NCBI GenBank assembly: GCA_019915015.1
Contig: JAHBBC010000001.1
Coordinates: 3,906,001 to 3,970,000 of the forward strand
Reading direction: 5' to 3'
Length of the DNA: 64,000 nucleotides
DNA from: Auriscalpium vulgare
Taxonomy: Eukaryota; Basidiomycota; Agaricomycetes; Russulales; Auriscalpiaceae
The position numbers and the translations under genes are program-made. Shown here one piece after another: positions 58,735-64,000 of the stretch (positions are counted from its first letter, which is position 1; every line of letters begins with the position of its first letter). The notes under the pieces are model-generated. The model ran no database searches and was not told the origin of the DNA. It worked only from the letters and a program-made list of their open reading frames with translations.

Positions 58735-60690
58735 TAGCGTTGGCCGGCACGGTGACGCAGGGATCCGTTAATTAAATCGCGAGTGCCGGCGCCTACCGAC
58801 CGTACGTCGCGTGTCTGACCAACCGCAGATGCAACGCTAATCATTTGTGTTACTACTATCATACTGTGCGCGTATGTGATGATGCGGGGGCTGAATCGCG
58901 ATCAGATGCCGAGGCTACATAGTCAGCGCGCTATTCTTATTTCTGGACGCCGCATGGGGGATGCGCGAGGGATGTGCGGACCTTGTTGTAATGAGCTCTT
59001 GTACTCTGCAAGCCGGGTTCTTCCAGGCGGGCGCCAAACCGGCCCACTCAGGGAAAAGAGAAGTGGCGCCGCGATCGCATCGACCCTGTAACGTTCACTG
59101 CTGCACAGAAACGCCTGACGAACACACAGATATTGCAACGCTACGCTGGCCAACTGATCAGATCCCGAGGCCTATGTAGTCAGCGCGCTGTTCCTGGACG
59201 CCCGCGGCCGAGGGATGTGCGCACCTCGTAAGCTGCTGCTGCTGCTGCCGACCGTGACCCACTGCAACGCTAATCATTCATCGGTTGTGTATGTGATGAG
59301 GGTGCGCTATTGACTGATCAGATGCCGGGCCCAGTCAGCGCGCTATTCCTGGACGCGCATGGGGATGTGCGCACCTTGTTGTATATAAGCTCTTGTACTG
59401 GAAGCTCGGTCTTCCGGCAGGGCAGGGCGGGCGCCAGAGCGGAAGGGAATTCGAAGCGGGGACGCGAGAGCATCGTCGAACAGCAGGGGGTGCGAAAGCA
59501 GGCAGGGACGTCGACGCGCCGTGCACCCCAGACGTATGCCCGCGCGGTTCCGACAACACACAGATGCAACGCTAACCAATTGTGTACGCCATGGTCAATG
59601 AGGGAGGTGGACTGATCTGATGCCGAGGGTCAGTTAGCGCGCCATTCCTGGACGCACATGGGGATGTGGGAGGATGTGCGCACCTTGCTGTATATAAGCT
59701 TGTAACTGTAAGCTGGGGTGCTTCCGGGCAGGGCAGGGCGGGCGCCAGAGCGGACACAGGGAAGTCGAAGCGGGGACGCGATCGCATTGCGCCGAAGGTT
59801 CAATGCTGCGTCGTCTAGCTATAGGCAGAAAGGCAGGCAGGGCCGCAGACCGACGGTCTGAAGCGGTCTGACCAACACACATGTACAGATATTGCAACCC
59901 TAATCATTTGTGCGGCTGTATGTATGATGAGGTGCACTGATCAGATGCCGATGCCGACGCCTAGTCAGTGCGCTATTCTGGACGCCCGAGGGATGTGCGC
60001 ACCTCGTACGCGTAAGCTGGGGTTCTTCCTGCGCGCCAGGGCGAATTCGACGACGTCGAGGGGCGCGGAGATCAGATCGCATCGCGGGCGCGCACCCGAA
60101 GGGATTCGACCAGCTGGTGCGGTGCGTGATGCGTCGTCCCTACAGAAACCGGGCGAGCGGGCACGGGCACGAACGGCCAGTCCTGGTGTGCACCCCAAAC
60201 GTGCTGCTGCGCGGGGCTGGAAGCGCGCGCCTCGACGGAGTCAACGTGCAGTGCTCAGCCTAGACTTGTCTCGGGGGCACTGGGTTAGTATGCAGGCAGA
60301 TCTGAGTCCTGACGCGGACGTACTAGCAACGCGCCGCGGCGCAGTGGGTCCGTTAATTAAAATAGGACTCGAGTGCCGGCAGCAGCGACGGGCTGACCAA
60401 CCACACAGCTGCAACGCTAATCATAAATCAGGTGTGTATGTGATGAGGGTGCGCTATTGACTGATCAGATGCCGAGGCCTACAGTGGCGTAGTCAGCGCG
60501 CGCTATTCCTGGATGCGCGCCGCATGGGGATGTGCGCACCGTGTTGTCGAAGGATGTTGCGCTATAAGCCATGGGGTGCTTCCCGGCAGGGCCGGGCGGG
60601 CGCCAGATCGGACAGAGGGAAGTCGAAGCGGGGACGCGATGGCATCGCCCCGAAGAGCACTGGCAGGTGGGTCACTGCCGTCGTCTATAG
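58735..60690. repeat. Degenerate tandem array upstream of WOPR copy C
   Basis: At least five diverged units. An anchor GCAACGCTAATCAT (or variant) occurs at 58831, 59135, 59264, 59566, 59894 and 60411. After it, in order, most units repeat TGATCAGATGCCGAGGC, AGTCAGCGCGCTATTCCTGG, GGGGATGTGCGCACC, a TATAAGCT-type box, GGGCAGGGCGGGCGCCAG and GAAGTCGAAGCGGGGACGCG. The first and last units also share CCGTTAATTAAA with GAGTGCCGGC before the anchor. Unit lengths vary from about 130 to 520 bp. TATATAAGC boxes stand at 59382 and 59691. Frames within units are not conserved, so it looks non-coding. Confidence 0.75.
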
Positions 60691-61665
60691 AGAAAGGCAG
60701 CAGGGGCCCGCGGGCGTGCACCCCAGACGTAGCAGGCGGGCGCGGGGGTGGAAGCGCGGTTCGAGGTTCGGCCAGGGATATTCCCATTCGAAGGGGCCCT
60801 GGATGTCTGGGGGGATGACGACGTGGCGGCGCGAAGGCGCGCGGCCAGGCGGGTCTGCGGGGGCACATGCGCAGGATCGATAAGTGGGCGGGCCTGGGAT
60901 GACGACGCGGGCGGCGTGCAGGCAGCGTGCATATCGCGGGCGTGCGCCATGCGGCCTTGCGAGGGCACGGGCAAGGTTCGGGGCCTGGCGCGCCTGCGCA
61001 CGGATCATGAGAGCAATCACCCGCCCGGACGTCGTGCGAGTCCATGTAGCGTTAGTGGGCGACGTGGCCGCGGAGTTGCTCGCCTGGCGCGGCGGCCGTG
61101 GGCGTTTGCGCTTCGGGAGCGTCGGGGACGCGTCGCGTCTCCATCCGGCAGAGCGCGCGACCTAAAAGCCTGTATCCCCGCACTGCAGAGATGGGGTGCG
61201 CGGGGGGCAGCGCGGGTGATGTCAGACCCCCAGGCGGGGGTTAGGGCACCCGGGGGGCGGGCGCGGACGGTGGCGGGGGGCGTCAGGAGGGCCTGGACGG
61301 GGTCAGGGGGCGAGGCGGGCTGGGAAGAACGGGGTGGCGGCGAACGGGGGTGCGCGGGGGGCGACGGGCATGTGCAGCTGCGTCGCGCGGGGGCAATCGA
61401 GGGCCCTGTCGCCCGCCCCCCCCCCCGCGCCACGCAACGAGGCGCGTCCGCCCTGCGATTAAAGTGATAGAGTACACCCCGATCTCGATTCATTCGATGA
61501 TCGGCTCGTCACGCGGCGCGCACCGGGGGCCCGGCCACGCGCGGAGATAGCCTTCGCTGAACGGACATTGAATTTCCTCTCTGCCCGTTGCGTCCCCAGC
61601 CTTTTATTCCCCGCCGTTGCGATCATCACACCCCCGCCCCCGCCCTCCTCCTCCCTCCCTCCGCC
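60691..61665 (+). promoter_or_regulatory. GC-rich proximal upstream region of WOPR copy C
   Basis: G-rich on the plus strand (runs at 61195-61400), then a C-rich leader (61620-61660) directly before the ATG, like that of copy B. The long open frames here reflect composition. Confidence 0.4.
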
Positions 61666-63226
61666 ATGCAGGTCCCCACCGTCCACAACGTCCGCATCCG
61701 CAACACACACGACGTCCACCGCATCTTCTACGCCGTCCACCGCGGCATCCTCCCCATGATCTCCCGCCGTCTCGACGCAAAGGAGCGCGACGCCCTCGCT
61801 TCCGGCTGCTGCTACGCATGGGAGGACAGAGGCCCCCACGCCATCACAGGCCTCGGCATCGAACGCTTCACAGAGGGCCGCCACTGGTCCGCCTCCCGCG
61901 TCCGCGACGTGCGTCACACCCTCTCCCCCCGCCTCCCCCAACCCCCATCTGACCCATCGCGCCCCCATCCAGGAGTTTCTCTTCTACTACGAAAAATGGG
62001 AGCCCCCCAAGAACAAGAACGGCGACGGCCCCCGGTGCGCGCCCCCGTCGATCGCTGCCCCCAGCCCCTCCGTCTGACGCCCATTTCCGCTAGCACCGAG
62101 TCCGCCCCGCGCGACTGGGACCCCCTCGTCAAGCAGACCTACTCCGTATTCGTCAACGACGGCTCCTCCCACCGCCGCAAGTGGCATCTCAGTCCGTCTT
62201 TCCGCCCTAGGCCCGCCACACACACCAGTACTAACCGCGCACGCACGCACAGCTGCCTACTTCACCCAGGCGACCGTCGACTGCCTCGGCACCGTAGACG
62301 ACATCCCCGCGCTCTGCCACCTCAACGTCCCGCCCGGCATGTTCCGCTCCTCGCGCACCATCAAGTCGCGCCGCGGCGCCGCCCCCGCGCCCGCCGAGCC
62401 CGTCGCGTCGTCGTCCAGCCCGCCGGCCGCGCGCGTGTACGCGCAGTTCCCGTCCACGCAGCGCCCCGCCCCGGGCCTGCCGCCAGCGCAGACGTACGCC
62501 TTCGAGCACACCACGCCGGCCGCGCCCCCGCCGCCCGCGCCGCAGTACGCGCACACGCACGCGTCCGCCTACCCCGCGCCCGACGCCTACCCCGCGCCCG
62601 ACGCCTACCCTGCGCCCGACGCCTACCCCGCGCCCGACGCCTACCCGCCGGGCTCCTCCGCACCTCCGTACGCCCCGCCGCCGCCGCCGCCGCACCAGGA
62701 GGTCTACGCGTGGCAGCAGATGCCGTGCACGCCCCCGCTGCCCGCCGACGCGCCCGTGCCGCTGCACACGTCGTACTTCTACCCGCCGGGCATCGAGGTG
62801 TACGGCAGCTGGGACGTGTTCGCCGCGGCCGCGCCGTACGTGCCGTGGGCGTGCGGCGGCTCCGTGTCGCCCGCGCCGTCGTCCGCGACGTCGCTCTCGG
62901 GCTCGTCGTCCGCGAGCGCGCAGACGCCCGACCCGGACCCGGGCGCCGCGCTCCTGCGCGTCGACTACCCCGAGCCGCCCGTCGGGGGGGATGTGGGCGG
63001 CGCGCGGGAGGAGCTCGCGGGTGCCGCGCAGGAGGAGCTGGCGGGTGCCGCGCAGGAGGAGCTGGCGGGCGGCGCGGAGGAGGAGCTGGCGGGCGGCGCG
63101 GAGGAGGAGCTGGCGGGCGACGACGAGGGCGGGGCGCTCGCGCCGCTGATGAAGCTCGCGCGGTATAACCCGTACCGCCGCGATCCGGTCGACGAGAGGA
63201 TGATGCTGCAGCTGTGTGGGACGTAG
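61666..63226 (+). CDS. WOPR-domain transcription regulator (Gti1/Pac2 family), copy C, with repeat-rich tail
   Basis: Exons 61666-61908, 61973-62034, 62094-62191 and 62253-63226 give 458 residues. WOPRa: TVHNVRIRNTHDVHRIF, RRLDAKERDAL, SGCCYAWEDRG, GIERFTEGRHWSASRVRDEF. WOPRb: LVKQTYSVFVNDGSSHRRKWHL then AYFTQATVDCL and VPPGMFRS. It is longer than A and B because of the tail: poly-Pro segments, the hexapeptide YPAPDA in tandem (62570-62650), a Ser-rich stretch, and tandem EELAGAAQ/EELAGGAE repeats (63008-63120). It ends YRRDPVDERMMLQL like the paralogues. Overlapping long frames on both strands are a by-product of GC content. Confidence 0.92.
62570..62650 (+). repeat. In-frame 18-bp tandem repeat
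   Basis: Near-identical units of TACCCCGCGCCCGACGCC encode YPAPDA four times plus a partial unit. The units differ at one or two bases. Confidence 0.85.
63005..63120 (+). repeat. In-frame 24-bp tandem repeat
   Basis: Units starting GAGGAGCTGGCGGG encode EELAGAAQ or EELAGGAE about five times near the C-terminus of copy C. Confidence 0.85.
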
Positions 63227-64000
63227 GGGGTGGGCTGGTCGACCCGGTTCTTGTTCTTCTTGTTCTCGTTCTTGTTGTTGTTGTTCTCGCTCATACATAT
63301 GCGGCTCCCCGGGTTGTGTGCATACATATACATACATATACATACATGGAAGCGTCTTGGCGTCGGCGATCTTGCAATTGGAGGACGTAGTGTAGTGTAG
63401 AGGATTGGCGGACAGGCTTGCTTGCTGCATTGTTGGTTGCTTGTTGTATTCATTGGGCTTGCGTACGCGTGCGTGCGTGGGAAGGGCATGGATGGTGGAT
63501 GAGGAGCGACACGATATCGATCTTGCCGGCCGCCCCCAGCAGCTGGCTTGAGTTGCGCGGTTGCTTGTTGTATTCATTGGACAAGCGCAGATCGTCTCGC
63601 CAATTAGCTCAGACACGGTAAAAGCGTCAGCAGTCTAGGGACCAGCTTACGGGTAACGGCGCGTCTGCATGTACACGTCACGACCCCGACGCGTCGCGCG
63701 CGCGCCTCAGCCTGCATCCCATCCCCATCCATCCATCCTCTCCTCTAGCCATACTATACTATTCCACCCTCAGCAGCGCACACGTACGCGTCGTCCGGGC
63801 ACTACAGCCTCATGTGCAAGTGTCAAGCATACTGTAAATTCAATATAACCCGCCACACTAATACGAATACTATACTTACGCGCGCCGACACCCGACACCC
63901 GACGACTGCGCAATGATCAATGATGCCTAATTGCTAGCCGAGCCCGCAGCACCGACGTCAGCGCCGACGTCATCTCTGCACAGCACAGCGGCCGCTCTGG
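63227..64000. other. 3' flank of copy C
   Basis: No gene is seen. It holds a (CTTGTT)-type purine/pyrimidine tract (63247-63290), a CATACATATA microsatellite (63290-63347), a 22-bp direct repeat GGTTGCTTGTTGTATTCATT+GG at 63435-63456 and 63559-63580, and GACGTCA motifs near the end (63953-63972). Confidence 0.5.

Noticed and set aside
60748..61467. 240-codon plus-strand frame before WOPR copy C
   Set aside because: Gly/Arg/Ala composition and equally long frames on the other strand show it is a by-product of high GC content.
61588..63168. 526-codon plus-strand frame overlapping copy C
   Set aside because: Starts before the real ATG and reads through introns; the spliced model reproduces both WOPR boxes and the family end.
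62231..63616. 461-codon minus-strand frame over copy C
   Set aside because: Mirror of the GC-rich tail of the WOPR gene; Arg-rich and without protein character.

Overview
The window looks like nuclear DNA of a filamentous basidiomycete, most likely an Agaricomycete. The genes are dense and GC-rich. Most carry many phase-variable introns of about 50-60 nt with GT..AG ends, and the proteins read as fungal orthologues (Atg6, Gsh1, Ppg1, Utp25, Vma16, HET-C2-type GLTP, two-box WOPR regulators). Genus-level placement is a guess from general appearance. Exon boundaries were worked out by hand by matching splice signals and frame to remembered family sequences; the gene models given with exon lists close in frame unless stated.

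Layout. 0-6.4 kb is accessory: a decayed cysteine-synthase-like gene, a tandem duplication of a small unknown gene, a putative DNA-binding protein and an orphan coding fragment. 6.4-33.8 kb is a housekeeping block: DNA polymerase kappa, L-fuconate dehydratase, an endosomal syntaxin, an Apd1-like thioredoxin-fold Fe-S protein, GSH1, ATG6, a caspase-fold protein, a Ppg1-type phosphatase, TOP3, UTP25, an ARFRP1-type GTPase and V-ATPase subunit c''. Several are divergent or convergent pairs with gaps of 20-300 bp.

33.8-40.3 kb holds two unrecognised small genes, each starting with a 4-nt coding exon (ATGG), and a WOPR (Gti1/Pac2) regulator. 40.3-47.2 kb is a 6,840-bp DNA transposon with matching terminal inverted repeats and an exact 8-bp target duplication. 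It carries a decayed Ulp1-like protease and an RNase-H-like transposase that I cannot place in a named superfamily. 49.7-54.9 kb returns to housekeeping genes: GLTP, free-methionine-R-sulfoxide reductase and cysteinyl-tRNA synthetase.

56.3-63.2 kb carries two more WOPR regulators, making three in about 24 kb. The 4.1 kb in front of the last one contains a degenerate tandem array with TATA-like boxes in some units. The most unusual items are the transposon, the WOPR paralogue group and that upstream array.
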